Part shown: one piece after another, positions 1 through 11,299 of the stretch
How positions within the stretch are numbered: position 1 is the stretch's first letter
How the letters are laid out: the number at the start of each line of letters is the position of its first letter
NCBI GenBank assembly: GCA_014058105.1
Contig: JACGCM010002537.1
Coordinates: 558,001 to 622,000 of the forward strand
Origin: Kingdonia uniflora
Lineage: Eukaryota; Streptophyta; Magnoliopsida; Ranunculales; Circaeasteraceae
Direction of reading: 5' to 3'
DNA: 64,000 nucleotides
The notes under the pieces: generated by a model
What the model was told of the DNA's origin: nothing
Database searches by the model: none
What the model saw: only the letters and a program-made list of their open reading frames with translations
Translations under genes and position numbers: made by a program

Positions 1-192
1 CGTGATATGTGAAAGATGGCCATGAAATGGCAAGTAATGAGAATGAGGACCAGATGTGTATCCTTAGATATGTATCTGGATTTAGATTTGAGAAAAATAA
101 GAGCTCTGTTAGAGGTTGTTTGATAAGTAAGGAATGCGGAGTAGAATATCCTGTAGTGGGATAGTGTTCGCGTAAAATTGAATGAAAGTCTA

Positions 193-490
193 GATGCGTA
201 CTTGTCAAGTATTAATCAAGATCGAATAAAAATAGTAAAGATTTTGTTTGTTTGATGCATACTTGTCAAGTATGGATCGAGATCAAATGAAAAATAGTAA
301 GAATTTTGTTTGTCTGATGCATACTTGTCAAGTATGGATCGAGATCAAGTAAATAATAATAAAGATTTTGTTTGTCTGATGCATACTTGTCAAGTATGGA
401 TCGAGATCAAATCAAAATAGTAAAGATGATTGTTTGTCTGAGTCATACTTGTCAAGTATGGATCGAGATCAAATCAAAATTGTAAGGATA
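193..490. repeat. 62-bp tandem array, five units
   Basis: Units begin at about 193, 254, 316, 378 and 440; the later period is exactly 62 bp. The last unit is incomplete. Every unit contains ACTTGTCAAGT, a near-perfect palindrome, followed by GATCGAGATCAA. The array lies in the 3' untranslated part of the Tat-like element (which runs toward lower coordinates), where Tat/Ogre elements are known to carry variable tandem repeats. Confidence 0.9.
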
Positions 491-560
491 GATACTGACA
501 GTAAAATTTGTTTATTTGAATCGATGAAAATGGTTACAGTGTGTTATCTGTAAAATAATT

Positions 561-3372
561 CACTATGTGAAAAATGGCTATTAGCGACGAAAATATGTCG
601 TTAATAGTAAATTAACGACGGATATACTGTCATTAACAACTGTCGCTAAAAATGGAGTCATTTTTTAATGCAACGGATATATATGTCATACAATAGCAAC
701 ACATACATATGTCGTTCTTCTATATAAATATGGCAGTTGTACAAGTCGTACTTTCTGTCGTATCAATGGGAAAAAAGACCTTTATATTCAAAATTCTCCA
801 CAAATATATGCATCGTCGTTTTCATGAAATATGATTTGCTTAGATTTTCTTTTACTGACATTTATATTTGTCGTTTTGAGGCGATCATATTTTCTCTTTT
901 TTTCTTCTTCCAGAATCCCAATTTTTCTTCCAAAATAAAATATACTAGACTCGATGGATTCAAACCATCAACCTCTCAAGAATTTGAGCGCTCTGTCCAT
1001 TTTGAGCTTTTAATCCATCAAAATAATGTATCAAATCAAACGAAAAGAAATTACGGGCGATATAAGACATAGATTTATGTGTAACAAACTTGGAGTTAGG
1101 TAACAACAAAAGTATACATCAGGTTATGAAGGTATGGAATCTGGTATATCGTGAATACAGTGTTAAAGAAAGTGCTGCAATATTTTTAAGAATGAACAAA
1201 AATGATTTAATTTTAAGGTGGAAATTTAAAAACTTGCAAAGTAGCCAATAGAATAAAAATGAAGAATGCATGCTTACACATACCTTTCAGGGGATCTCAA
1301 CTCTTATTTATGCAGAAAACTCCATTAATATAACATCTTCTGAATATCATTTTGTTCATCTTGAAAGTTCCAATTTTGTCGTTCAATATGTGCTAAGCTT
1401 GTTCAACTCTTTAGTTATGTGAAACTGATAGAATAAGAGCATATATCGACCACAAAAGCATACATTAAAGTTCATGCCTATATCTGGGAGGAAATGGCTA
1501 CTTCATCTTTCTCACTTTGCTACTTTGCTGCAATAGATGGACCAAAATAGGATCTAGGCAGGCTTAAGGAATCAGAGATACAAACTCTTGAACAATAAGG
1601 TATGCACTGCAATTAAAAGGTGCCACCAATCTAAAACATCTAAACTGTTAGAGAAAAATATAAATGAAACATATTTAGCATCATTGTCTAAATTGTTATG
1701 AAAGCTTTTGGGAAAACTTTGAAAATGTGCATTCCAATGAATAAAAGTCAAAGCGAAAACAATACTGCTTAAATCGGGTGATGGAGCCATTAGTTATAAT
1801 TATGCACTTAAATGTAACTTTACATTAAAGGCTTCATCAGACAAGAATTGAGTTTTAACGGTGTACTTACAGGTTCAAGAAGGCCATACTAAGGCCACAC
1901 TGCCAGAAAAGCTCTATGTCAATGTAAGTTCTTCACAAGAATATGAACTACACAAATCGTTAGTTTCTTAGAAATTTCAAATTCAAGTTAAAGTTGAATA
2001 CAATATAAAGCCAATGAGAAGAAGTGTTTAAGTCAGTCCACACCATTGAGACCGACAATGTGTATAACGTTAATGTCTAGTAACATCTCAAAGTCAACAA
2101 ATTAAGAAGTTTCTTTCTCCATCATGTTTAAGGCTATTAGATTAACTACCATGGCTCCCTTAAGTTGTGTGTTGGATAAATGCATGAGAAAGATAGTGAG
2201 AACTTCAAGATTAGCGACGGAGTTGCCTTCAATAAACAAAGAAAAAAATGAATCTACCTTCAAACATACTGTACATCCAACTGATTGGGAAGTTACCCCT
2301 AAAAAGTGGTCCGAAATTTAATTATTTGCAACTTGAAAAATGAAAAATGGCAAAGAATGATTATATGAGACGAAGCAAATAGATTTACCATTGGCATGAA
2401 AATGAAACCGGATTGCAACTTGAAGTTGTGTTCGAATTAGTACTCTGGACATCAGAACCTTGAATTTACCATCTCGAACTATGAACCTACTAATGACGAA
2501 GATGAAATTACCATGAAAGAGCAATAAGAGTCGATTAACAGCAACACACCTTGCTAACGACAACATCTTTACAATAACTTGATTCTAGTTTTGAATTATC
2601 GAAAGCCGGTGGGTAATAGTAATTCAAGTCTTGCCTCTCTGTTTGGACTTACCTTCGCTAACGATATCATCTTTTAACTTCAATTCAGGATTGAGGATTT
2701 TTTTACAAGAGCATGAACACTGAATCAAAAGCCTAATTAGGGATCAGAATTAACGGGACCTAATCTTACATATTAGAAAAAATCATTTGTAAACCCTTGT
2801 TGAACATTCAAATTGAGATTAGATGATACCCATCATCCCCAAAAGTACTATTGAATTATAGTAGAGAGAGAAAAAGGGAGAAAGAGAGACTTGGTTTGCT
2901 TAAGAGCCACTATAATTCCTGCTCAATCAATCAATAAAGTTATTGGGGATTCAGATGAGGAAATATTAGTACAAAAATTAGAAACCCTGTGATGATTCAA
3001 AGCAATGTTGCTATTGATCACAATGCAATGGTTTTACTACTCTTAAAGAAAGCAATTTTTGTCAAGAGTTTTGGGAGACAGAGTGGGGGAAATGAAGAAG
3101 TGGAGGGGTGCGGGATACATAAGAAACTTAATCTAAACAGTTTAGGGGTTTAATCATCGTTAAGAATAAAACCACATTACTATAGGTCGTAAGACATCAA
3201 GAACACGACATATAAAATAATCGGCAATTCAAGAGACGGTTTCGACATATTATGACATTTTATTTACTTTACTTCAAATATATATGTCACAAATTTGGTC
3301 GATTTTGTGACATATATAACAGTTGTTAATTGTTGTGCATAAGCATCGTTAATATCTAATTTTCACGTAGTG
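561..3372. mobile_element. CACTA (En/Spm-type) DNA transposon, 2.8 kb, non-autonomous
   Basis: The left end reads CACTATGTGAAAAAT and the right end, complemented, CACTACGTGAAAATT. The flanks are a 3-bp target duplication, ATT at 558-560 and at 3373-3375, as expected for CACTA elements. Both subterminal regions carry short repeats such as TTAACAACTGT and ATATGTC, typical transposase-binding zones. No transposase is recognisable in the 2 kb between. The interior has only short open frames without known domains; it may hold captured host DNA but I recognise none. It is inserted in the integrase end of the Tat-like element. Confidence 0.9.
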
Positions 3373-3375
3373 ATT

Positions 3376-4600
3376 TTAATTGGGCCGTATTCCATAGATA
3401 TTCGAGCTGTATTTCATCTTTAGTCATCAGCCAATAAGTTTCACTATATGTTTTGTCACTGACAATGTATGGCCCTTCCCAGTTTTCTGATAACTTTGCA
3501 GAATTTTTAGGCCGATTATTATCTTAGATCTGTCGTAGGACAAGGTCTCCAATACCAAATTTTCGTTTTCAAACTTTTTTGTTGTATAATTTTTTCAATG
3601 TGCCATGGTATCGTCCCAAATTTGTAATAGCCTTGTCGCAGGTTTCCTCTATCTAATTGAGGTTTCAAAGGAGACCGAGTTCATTGTCTTTATTTGGAAT
3701 TTTCTTTCGGGTACTTGGTAGATAGAGGTTTGAAGGTATGACGGCTTCAGAAACGAAAGCCATCATGAATGTAGTGCAACCTGTTAAAACTCATGGAGTG
3801 GTTCACTAGGCCTAGAGGACACTGAGTAGTTCATCTACCTATCTTTCCTTCTTATCGTTGAGACGCTTGCGTAAACCTGATTTGATGCTTTTGTTGATGG
3901 CTTCAGCTTGTTCGTTGTATTGAGGATAATATGGTGTGGATGTAGATAACTGGATTTTGTATTTGTGGAGGAAAGCAAGTACTTTGCGCCGATGAATTAC
4001 TTACCATTATCGGAGCGTATCATATGTGGGCAGCCAAACCTGGTGATGATGTGTTCCCAAAGGAACTTAATGACCTCATTTTCATCAGTATGGCAGAGAG
4101 GAACTACTTCAACCCATTTTGTAAAGTAATCAGTGGCGACTAAGACAAATCTTCTATTTCCCGATGCTAGATGGAAATGTCAAATGATGTCAATCCCCCA
4201 TCGTTTGAATGGCCAGAGGACATTGCTAATATGCAAGTCGAGGGCTGGACTTTTGATGTCTTGAGCGTGGATTTGGCATTTGTAGCATTTACGCATAAAG
4301 TCTTCGCAGTCCTGTCTCATCTTGGGCCAGTATAAGCCTTGTGTGAATGCGCGTTAAGCTAATGATCTTCCTGAAACATGTGCGTCACAGATACCTTCGT
4401 GAAGTTCTCAAATTTTGATTTGAGCCTATTTTTGTGAGATGCATTCGATAAGTAGTCCCCCTCCTGTAATTTGATATAAGATGTGATCTTAGACGGTGAA
4501 TCTGGGGTACTTGGCCAAAAATGATCGAGTTTTTTCTTTGTTATTGGGGAGGATGTTGGAGTTGAGGTATGCATAGTATGGCTTTCGCCAGTCTTCAGGG
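3376..4600 (-). pseudogene. Integrase of the Tat-like element, interrupted by a CACTA element
   Basis: On the minus strand the integrase zinc-binding end (CYKCQIHA) lies near 4280. It is followed by the core domain, including TDYFTKWVE near 4140 and RSDNGK near 4010, and then by the C-terminal segment that ends WNTAQLK at 3380-3400. The frame is broken in several places. The last codons are split from their stop by the CACTA insertion: to the left of position 561 the same frame continues for a few codons to a stop, once one copy of the ATT duplication is ignored. Confidence 0.82.
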
Positions 4601-5540
4601 TCTTCGTCTTCAGCAATGGTGATCTACAGTGTTGACTGTATATCAAAACTGGAATGCTCGATAATTTCAATTTCTAAAGATCTTTTTTCACTGTATCTCA
4701 GCATGGCAGCGATATAAGCTAATGTGTCGATATGTCGATTTTCTTGTCGAGGTAAGTAAGAGATTGTTGCATGTTTAAATTTTTGCATCTTTTCCTCGAC
4801 CAGGGTTGCGTAATCAACCATTTTTCCCATTGTTTTGAATGTCTTATTGTAATGATTTGTCACAAGTAAAGAATCGATGTAAACTACTAATTCTTCTGCT
4901 CCGAGTGTGAGATCGAGACCGTGTAAGATTCCTTCATATTCGGTCTCATTATTGGTAGCATAGAAGTTTAGCTTGATAGCTTTCTCGATTCGATGATTGA
5001 AAGGTATAAGGAGGACGATGTCAATCCCTGATCCTTGTGGTCCAGCTGACCCATTTGTAAAAAGTCGCCAACCCGAGCTTTTGGACCATGTGTCTGGTTC
5101 TGCTACTCAGTCATCTGTACAGATTTCTTCGAGTTTTTCCCAATCGGGGTCTTCGATTGGAAAGTCTGCCAAATAGTTGGCCACTGTTTCTCCCTTGACT
5201 AATATCTGGGGTTCGAAGAAGATGTCGTATTCCCCATGAAAAGCATACCATTGCTGGATTCTTTAAGATTTTTCTTTTTTGGAGAGTACTAGTTTGAGGG
5301 GGTATCTGGTGATGATTTTGATAGGATGAGCTTGAAAGTAGGGATAATGTTTTTGAGAACTGTAGACTAGGGCGAGTAGCTATTTTTCTGCTGTGTATCT
5401 TTTTTCAGCAGGCATAAGTGTTTTGTTAATGAAGTAGATTAGTTTTTTTACTCCTCCACCTTCTCGAATAAGAATGAAACTAATTGAGTCTTAAGTTATG
5501 GATAAGTACATTGTAAGTGATTCGCCATCAACTGGAGTAT
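4600..5540 (-). pseudogene. RNase H and second RNase-H-like region of the Tat-like element (broken)
   Basis: Between RT and integrase the minus strand carries degenerate RNase H sequence. 4863-4624 reads as the end of a second RNase H, with YLPRQENRHIDTLAYIAA resembling the conserved end of the domain (I-P-R-x-x-N-x-x-A-D-x-L). A second, archaeal-type RNase H is a known mark of the Tat lineage. The assignment to that domain rests on this one segment. Confidence 0.6.
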
Positions 5541-6400
5541 TCATTATATGAGGATGCCCCAGGTATCGTTTAAGATCTTAGAAAGCCAACTCACAGTCAG
5601 GAGTCCAAATAATTTTCTTTTGCTGTTTGTTCGAAAGAGGAGTGGGATTGCCATGAAGAAGAATGTAAAGAAGTTTACATCGATCAGATGACTTTGAGAT
5701 AAATTTGTGAAGAGTGGCAATCTTGCCTGTGAATTTTTGAACATCTTTTTTCTTTCGTGGAGATGGCATCGCGATGAGTGTTTTGATTTGCACATGATCA
5801 ATTTCAATCCCTCTTTTGTTGATGAGGTATCCCAAAAATTTACCAGATGCGACTCCAAATTGGCATTTATCTGGGTTAAGCTTCAACTAGTATTTACGAA
5901 GGATATCAAAGATGGTTTGGAGATTGCTGGAGTGATATTCGTGTTTTAAGCTTTTACAGATTTTATCGTCGATGTAGACTTCCATAATTGTACCGAGATA
6001 ATCTTTGAACATTTTAGTCACAAGTCTTTGGTAAGTAGCACCTGCATTCTTTAACCCAAAAGGTACTACTGTGTAATAATAGAGACTTCTTTTGGTAATG
6101 AAGGTTGTTTATTTCCTGATCTTCTTCGGCGAGTAGAACTTAGTTGTAGCTGGAGGCTGCATCCATCATAGAAAGAAGTTTGTGTCCTGTGACAGAGTTG
6201 AGAAGTTGTGGAATAAGTGGTAGCGGAAAACTATCCTTGGGTATGAACTTGTTGGGTTCTGTGAAGTCAACACAAACCCTGATCTTATCATTTTCTTCGG
6301 TACTGCTACGATATTAGAAACCCACTTTGGATACTTAGCTTCCCGAATAAATCCTACCCGAAGGAATTTATCAATTTCTTCGTTCACTGTATTGCAGAGT
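5540..6400 (-). pseudogene. Reverse transcriptase of the Tat-like element (broken)
   Basis: 6387-6166 encodes the RT start, with the FIREAKYPKWVSN block followed by VAVPKK. The palm motif YIDD is intact at 5976-5965. 5886-5578 continues with NPDKCQFGV and FLGYLI, the usual segment after the catalytic aspartates. The blocks are in different frames, so no continuous enzyme can be made. The family is certain. Confidence 0.85.
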
Positions 6401-6677
6401 CGGGTAGCTAAATTCCGTCATTTTTGAATGATAGCTTTACTGTCTGAAAGGAGGTTAAGTCGGTGGCACGCGATTGATGGGCCGATACCGGGTATTTCTT
6501 GGAAAGTCCAGGCAAAGATGTCAATGTTTTTCTTAAGTAGCTGGATCATGGCTTCTTTTCGTCGGTTGATAATTTATAGCCGATGAAGGTTGTATGTCCC
6601 GAACCATCGAGTTCAACAGATTTGACCATCTCGGTGTCATGCTAATCAAATATGGGTGATTCCTCTTGCTGTAGTTG

Positions 6678-8450
6678 CTATGCTTTGAGAAGTTTTGTTA
6701 TATGAGGGTTGGTTGTGGTATTTTCGCACATTCGTGCAACTGCTTGGCTATCTTTAATTTTGTAGATTTTATAATCTATTGGAAAACATAATACCATATG
6801 ATAAGTAGAAGGTACTGCTTTGATTGAATGCAACCAACTGCGTCCCAAAATTCTCAAATATTTGGACTCAGCATCGATGACAAGGAATTTTACGAATATA
6901 GCTTCCGATCCTGCCTGAACTGGCAGAGTAATCTCTCCTGTGGCTGATTCTTTCAAACCATTGAAGCTGGTGATTGTTATTGTTGAAGCTTTGACCAAAT
7001 CTGTGAGGCCTAGGACTCTAATTGCTCTTCTAAACAATACATTTGTCACACTTCCTGCATTAACGAGAAGCGTATGTAAGTAGTCTTGTCTAACTTTGAG
7101 CATAATGACGAGAATGTCATCATGAGGGTATTTAACGTGGCTGGTGTCACAGTCTTCGAAGGTTATATGGTAAGGATGCTTCAATTTACTTGAGCTTGGA
7201 AGAAGTTTTGTTGATTTGTCTGAGGAGGTCATTTTACAGCAGGATGTAATCCGATCGTCTTGTTTTCTTTTCTTCTCTTTTTCAATCTCGATCATATATA
7301 GGTGGCGAGCTTGCCCTTGGACCTGATTTTGTTCAACTTCTTTATTTTTTGCTTCATTTTCAAGAAATTTTTGGATGTCGATGACATAATTATGAAGCCT
7401 TCCAGCTAATAGGATACGATGAAAGATTCGTATGAGGGAGTAGCAGTTGTCAATTTCGTAACTATGCATATTGTGATACTGGCATAGAGGTCTGTTGGGG
7501 AGATCAGGAATAGTTTGTGGTGCGCGATAACACTCATCTCCATTTATCGTCAGCAAGATAGCGGAGAAAGTCATTATCATTGGCTGCAGAATTGGGACTG
7601 GTCTGTCTGGTTTTCCGTCCCTTCTTCTATTGTTGCCGGTATTTCTGTCGCGTTGTTTGGGTGCTTCAGAAGTTACCGCTCGTTGAGATGGGGTCGAAGA
7701 TGTTTCTCGAGAATGGATTGCAGACGAGCTCTTCATTTTATCTTTATTTGATCGCTCTAATTCGATATAATTATTAACTACATCAATAATTTATGTGACT
7801 GTTCGCGGCTTGTGCAGAGTAAGTTCTTCTCGAATCTTCGAGTCAATGTGCAGGGCGGAGGTGAATGCTGGAACTACGATTTTGGGGTATGAGTTCCCAA
7901 TTTTTCTTGTTTCCTATAATAAGCGTTTATAAGAGCTTGGCAATGTCTCTTTTGTGCCCTGCTCGAAGAAAAACAATGAATCGACAGTGATCTCTCTCTC
8001 TTTTTAGCATGAGCGTAATTGGATTCGAAAGGATGTTGCAACTGGCTGAATGTGGTGATCGAGGCCTCTTGGATAGTGTGGAACCATCGGAGCGGTTCTT
8101 CATTTAGGGTCATGTTGAATAGTATACACAACATGTGGTCGAGTTTGGAATATAACCCAACTGCGACTTTGAAGTATCGAACATGGGTAAGCGGGTCAGT
8201 CAGGCCTGCATATTAAATAAATTTTGGCATATGGAAATTTTTGGGGATGGGCATAACTTCAAGATGAGGAGAGATGGGGTTTGTCTTGATTCTATCAAGC
8301 GCATATTTTTGGCCTGGGATGTCAGAGTTTATGAATTGGATCCTATTGTCGAGGTCGTCCAAGGTGATGAACTGTTGCAAGGGAAATGGCAAGGCTGCGA
8401 CTTGAGGAACAAAATCTCTTTGTCCTTCTGGTCCCAATCAATCCCTGATT
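6678..8450 (-). pseudogene. gag-protease region of the Tat-like element (broken)
   Basis: Three minus-strand reading-frame blocks follow each other. 8437-8213 carries the gag segment ending HMPKFI, 8134-7874 carries the capsid core with the LRWF motif, and 7736-6678 (352 aa) carries a zinc-knuckle-like C-H-C pattern near residues 85-98 followed by a retroviral-type aspartic protease. The protease active site, normally D-S/T-G, reads N-A-G at residues 226-228 (about 7061-7053), so the catalytic aspartate is lost. Frame changes separate the blocks. This is a dead copy. Confidence 0.8.
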
Positions 8451-8990
8451 GGTCTTCTTTTAGGTGGGGGAGTATGATGATACGTGCGTCGACTTCCTTG
8501 AGTTGTCGATGTTGAGGATGTTAAACCAAAGTGTTGAGAAACCCTATTTGGATTTCTAGATCGAGAAATTTGTAACTCATCTTCTCTTGGTTGATCATCG
8601 CGTTGAATTTCTCTTGACCTATGCTCGCTTTTGGCGAGGGGGGGGGGGGACGTCTGGCGACTAGTGAGTCGATTTTTTTGTTCTCCTTAGTCTTTCTATT
8701 TCCTTATGATGTGTTTGACTCTGTTGATCTAAGGCTTTCCTTCGTTCGTCTCTCCGTTTGAAGAGCTTGAGCGTGGACACGCTGATCCTCTAGTCTTTGG
8801 GCATTTTCTATAGCCATTTATTTTTGAAGCTCAAGTACTGCATCATGTAGATCGATCGTTCCTATTATGGGATTAATTTACTGATCTCTTATGGTGTTGG
8901 AATGGCTTTTTAGGTTCATGTTTGTCATCAGATGGTTTTTAGATCAGTGGTTGTAAAAAAAGTATGGTTATTTCCACAGACGGTGCCAAT

Positions 8991-9483
8991 TGTAGTGGCG
9001 TGTTTTCCAGAAGGAGAATCTTTGCCAATACTTATTAGTAAAAAGAATATAATAAGGACTAGATAAACAAGATTTTACGTGGAAAACTCAGTAAAAGCTG
9101 AGAAAAACCATGACCTTGAGGAGGATTTTGATGTAAAATCCAGTATATTGCTAGTTATTACAAACTTTAGAGTGATAATAGGGTTAAGAAGTAATGATGG
9201 TAAAGTTTACAGATTGTCAGCCTCTTAATCATCGATTTTCTGCCTGTATTTATAGTAGACACAAACAGTTTACAAAAAGAAAGAAATAGTCTCCTATTCC
9301 GGGGGGAATGGGCGAACTTCGCGGATCTTTAACAACTTTTTTCTTGACCAAACACAACGGCTACTTTTGGTAGGTCAAAGACTTGTGGTAACTTCTCGAA
9401 TGTTGGCCTTCGGTCATGTATGGCTGTCTTCGACTACGCTTTGTTGGCTTACTCTTATCGAATCTGGGGAATATGCTACTGCA
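8991..9483 (-). repeat. 5' LTR of the Tat-like element
   Basis: On the plus strand the block begins TGTAGTGG and ends CTACTGCA, so its ends are short inverted repeats of the usual TG..CA form. Beside it at 8972-8989 lies the complement of a primer-binding site that reads TTGGCACCGTCTGTGG on the element strand, a common plant gypsy type. A TATA-like CTATAAATAC lies on the minus strand near 9243-9253. The outer border is inferred from the terminal TG..CA and from the point where the neighbouring inverted repeat starts. Confidence 0.7.
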
Positions 9484-10160
9484 GGATTCTATGCGATGTT
9501 GGAGTTCTGGTTCTTTGAGAATTATCGGAATGTACCTAGTGAAGGTTCCAAACTTCAACCATGTTTATCCCCGTATGGGTGCGTGGAAAGATGAAAGGGG
9601 CAATTCAGGGTCTGAAATCCATCATTTTTTTGCTGTGATAAGAGAAATAATATAATAGAAGGATAGAAGCAACATAGATTGGCAACCATAGCTGAGGTCT
9701 AGACAATCAATCCGTCCGGTGGTAAAATATGCAAAAATGCTTAATTCGAAGAGGGTTCTATTAGTTTCAGTCCCATACCAGAACGATACACTTTGGTATT
9801 TAGGAAATTGGTGTTCTGATTCATACACTGGTCTCCTAAATACCAAAGCGTACCATTTTGGTATGGGACTGAAACTAATAGAACCCTCTTCAAACTAAGC
9901 ATTTTTGCATGTTTTACCTTCAGACGGATTGATTTTCTAGACCTCAGCCATGGTTGCCAATCTATGTTGCTTATTTCCTTCCAATCTATCATTTCTCTGA
10001 TCACAGCAAAATAATATTGGATTTCAGACCCTGAATTGCCCCTTTTATCTTTCCACGCACCCATACGGGGATAAGCATGGTTAAAGTTCATAACCTTCAC
10101 TAGGTACATTCCAACCCGACAATTCTCAAAGAACCAAAACTCCAACATCGCATAGAATCC
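9484..10160. repeat. Large inverted duplication (hairpin), arms about 325 bp, loop 28 bp
   Basis: The left arm 9484-9805 and the right arm 9834-10160 are reverse complements with few mismatches; the loop is 9806-9833. Both arms encode the same stretch of a plant-mobile-domain protein (for example [18 protein letters not shown] on the minus strand of the right arm). The left arm stops exactly where the LTR begins, so the retrotransposon probably cut it short. A transcript across both arms would fold into a long, almost perfect double strand. Confidence 0.9.
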
Positions 10161-11204
10161 AGCTTCCAATTTCTTCCCCTTCCCATTCTTCAGAACTGAG
10201 ACTTCATCTAGTCCCTTATACAAAGCCACCATAATCGACGTACCCTAGTCGAACTTTAACGCACCTATAATATGGTAGTCTGACAAAGCTGCAAGATAAC
10301 CCACCAGAAGAGATGTGCTAGCATTTGAGAAGAAAAGATTACCCATCATATACCCAATAAATATCTTCGCATGCACTATATCCATGTCTTGGTTGTAATT
10401 GGTGAGACTAAGATTCAAATCCACTTTCCACATTTTTAAATACGCGAGAGTGATGTTACCATACGTGATGTCATTGTTTGTGATTTGGGGGAACATCTTT
10501 TCTGTTTCATCAAAACTCGAGTAATTATCGTCATACGGGAGTTTGATACCCATCCCACAAAATAAACCCGTTGGCATGACGAAGTGTAATGGCGTAAAGC
10601 CAAGTTTCCCGCAAGGGAAGTCATGAAATGTATGGGTTTAGGCCACCACCGTTCCAAGAGAGCACAAATCAAGTGGTTATCAAATTTTTCTGCCTTAATC
10701 GACAAAAAATCTTCGAAACTCATATCGTCGACCAACTTCTTCAACATCGAATACTTGGCAATCCATTGGTACCACTTCAATACCTTATCTAGTGATCCCC
10801 TACATTATATTTTATCTCAGTTCTGAAAACAAAAACACATTAACACTTTAAATTTTCATTCCGACATTTTGTTGAATATTTGGCAAACAATGTTAATAGC
10901 ACTTTAAATTTTGTCTATAAAGCTTACCGGCATGTCTTCCGATCAAACGGAAATATGGGCCCTGTTGTCCGGGAGAATATCAACTCGGTACAAATCACCG
11001 AGGGTTGGGATGGGATCATTTTTTGTGAGGTGTAACGACCACATGTTGGTTACCATTTTTTTCCTCTTCGTTTAACTTCGGCGTGTACGTTACTTTTTGT
11101 TTTCGAATATATATATATCCTAAAACAAAATGCCGGAATGAAAATTCCGGCATTTTGGGCAAACTGGACTCTTCCGACATTGTGTGGGTCTTAACGGCGT
11201 TCAA
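9741..11204 (-). pseudogene. Plant mobile domain (PMD) protein gene, broken
   Basis: Minus-strand segments match the plant mobile domain, a family found both in host genes and in transposons. In order they are: a first segment near 11204-10920 (PTLGDLYRVDILPDN), then 10780-10590 (FDNHLICALLERWWPK), then 10577-10245 (MPTGLFCGMGIKLPYDDN and YGNITLAYLKMWKVDLN), then 10232-9741 (ALYKGLDEVSVLKNGK). A frame change near 10620-10640 breaks the gene between ERWWPK and the FPCGKLGF segment. Another lies in the first segment, and a stop occurs near 10930. The 3' part is the right arm of the inverted duplication. It could be a decayed host gene or a gene carried by a lost transposon. Confidence 0.65.
11126..11157. 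repeat. Perfect 13-bp hairpin
   Basis: CAAAATGCCGGAA and its exact complement TTCCGGCATTTTG are separated by six bases (TGAAAA). It lies at the start of the PMD pseudogene. Its role is unknown. Confidence 0.8.
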
Positions 11205-11299
11205 TTCGGTAGGGAAATGTGGGTTTGAAGGAGGTTGGGAATATATTGGTTTCGAGTTTTTTTGGTTTGGAGAGAAACTTGGTGGGGAGTGACTTTTTG

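Larger units (their letters stand above)
1..9483 (-). mobile_element. Ty3/gypsy LTR retrotransposon, Tat-like, 3' end outside the window
   Basis: Read on the minus strand the order is LTR (9483-8991), primer-binding site, gag, protease, reverse transcriptase, RNase H and integrase, which is the Ty3/gypsy order. A second RNase-H-like block between RNase H and integrase, and a tandem array after the polyprotein stop, suggest the Tat/Ogre lineage. The coding part is broken by many frameshifts and stops, so this copy is dead. A CACTA element sits in the last codons of integrase. No second LTR is seen before position 1, so the 3' LTR and the target duplication lie outside the window. The class is certain; the lineage is an inference. 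Confidence 0.88.

Noticed and set aside
193..490. CRISPR array
   Set aside because: Units are contiguous and nearly identical over their whole length without unique spacers, and the organism is a plant.
5707..5949. Plus-strand frame opposite the RT region
   Set aside because: It is antisense to clear reverse transcriptase sequence.
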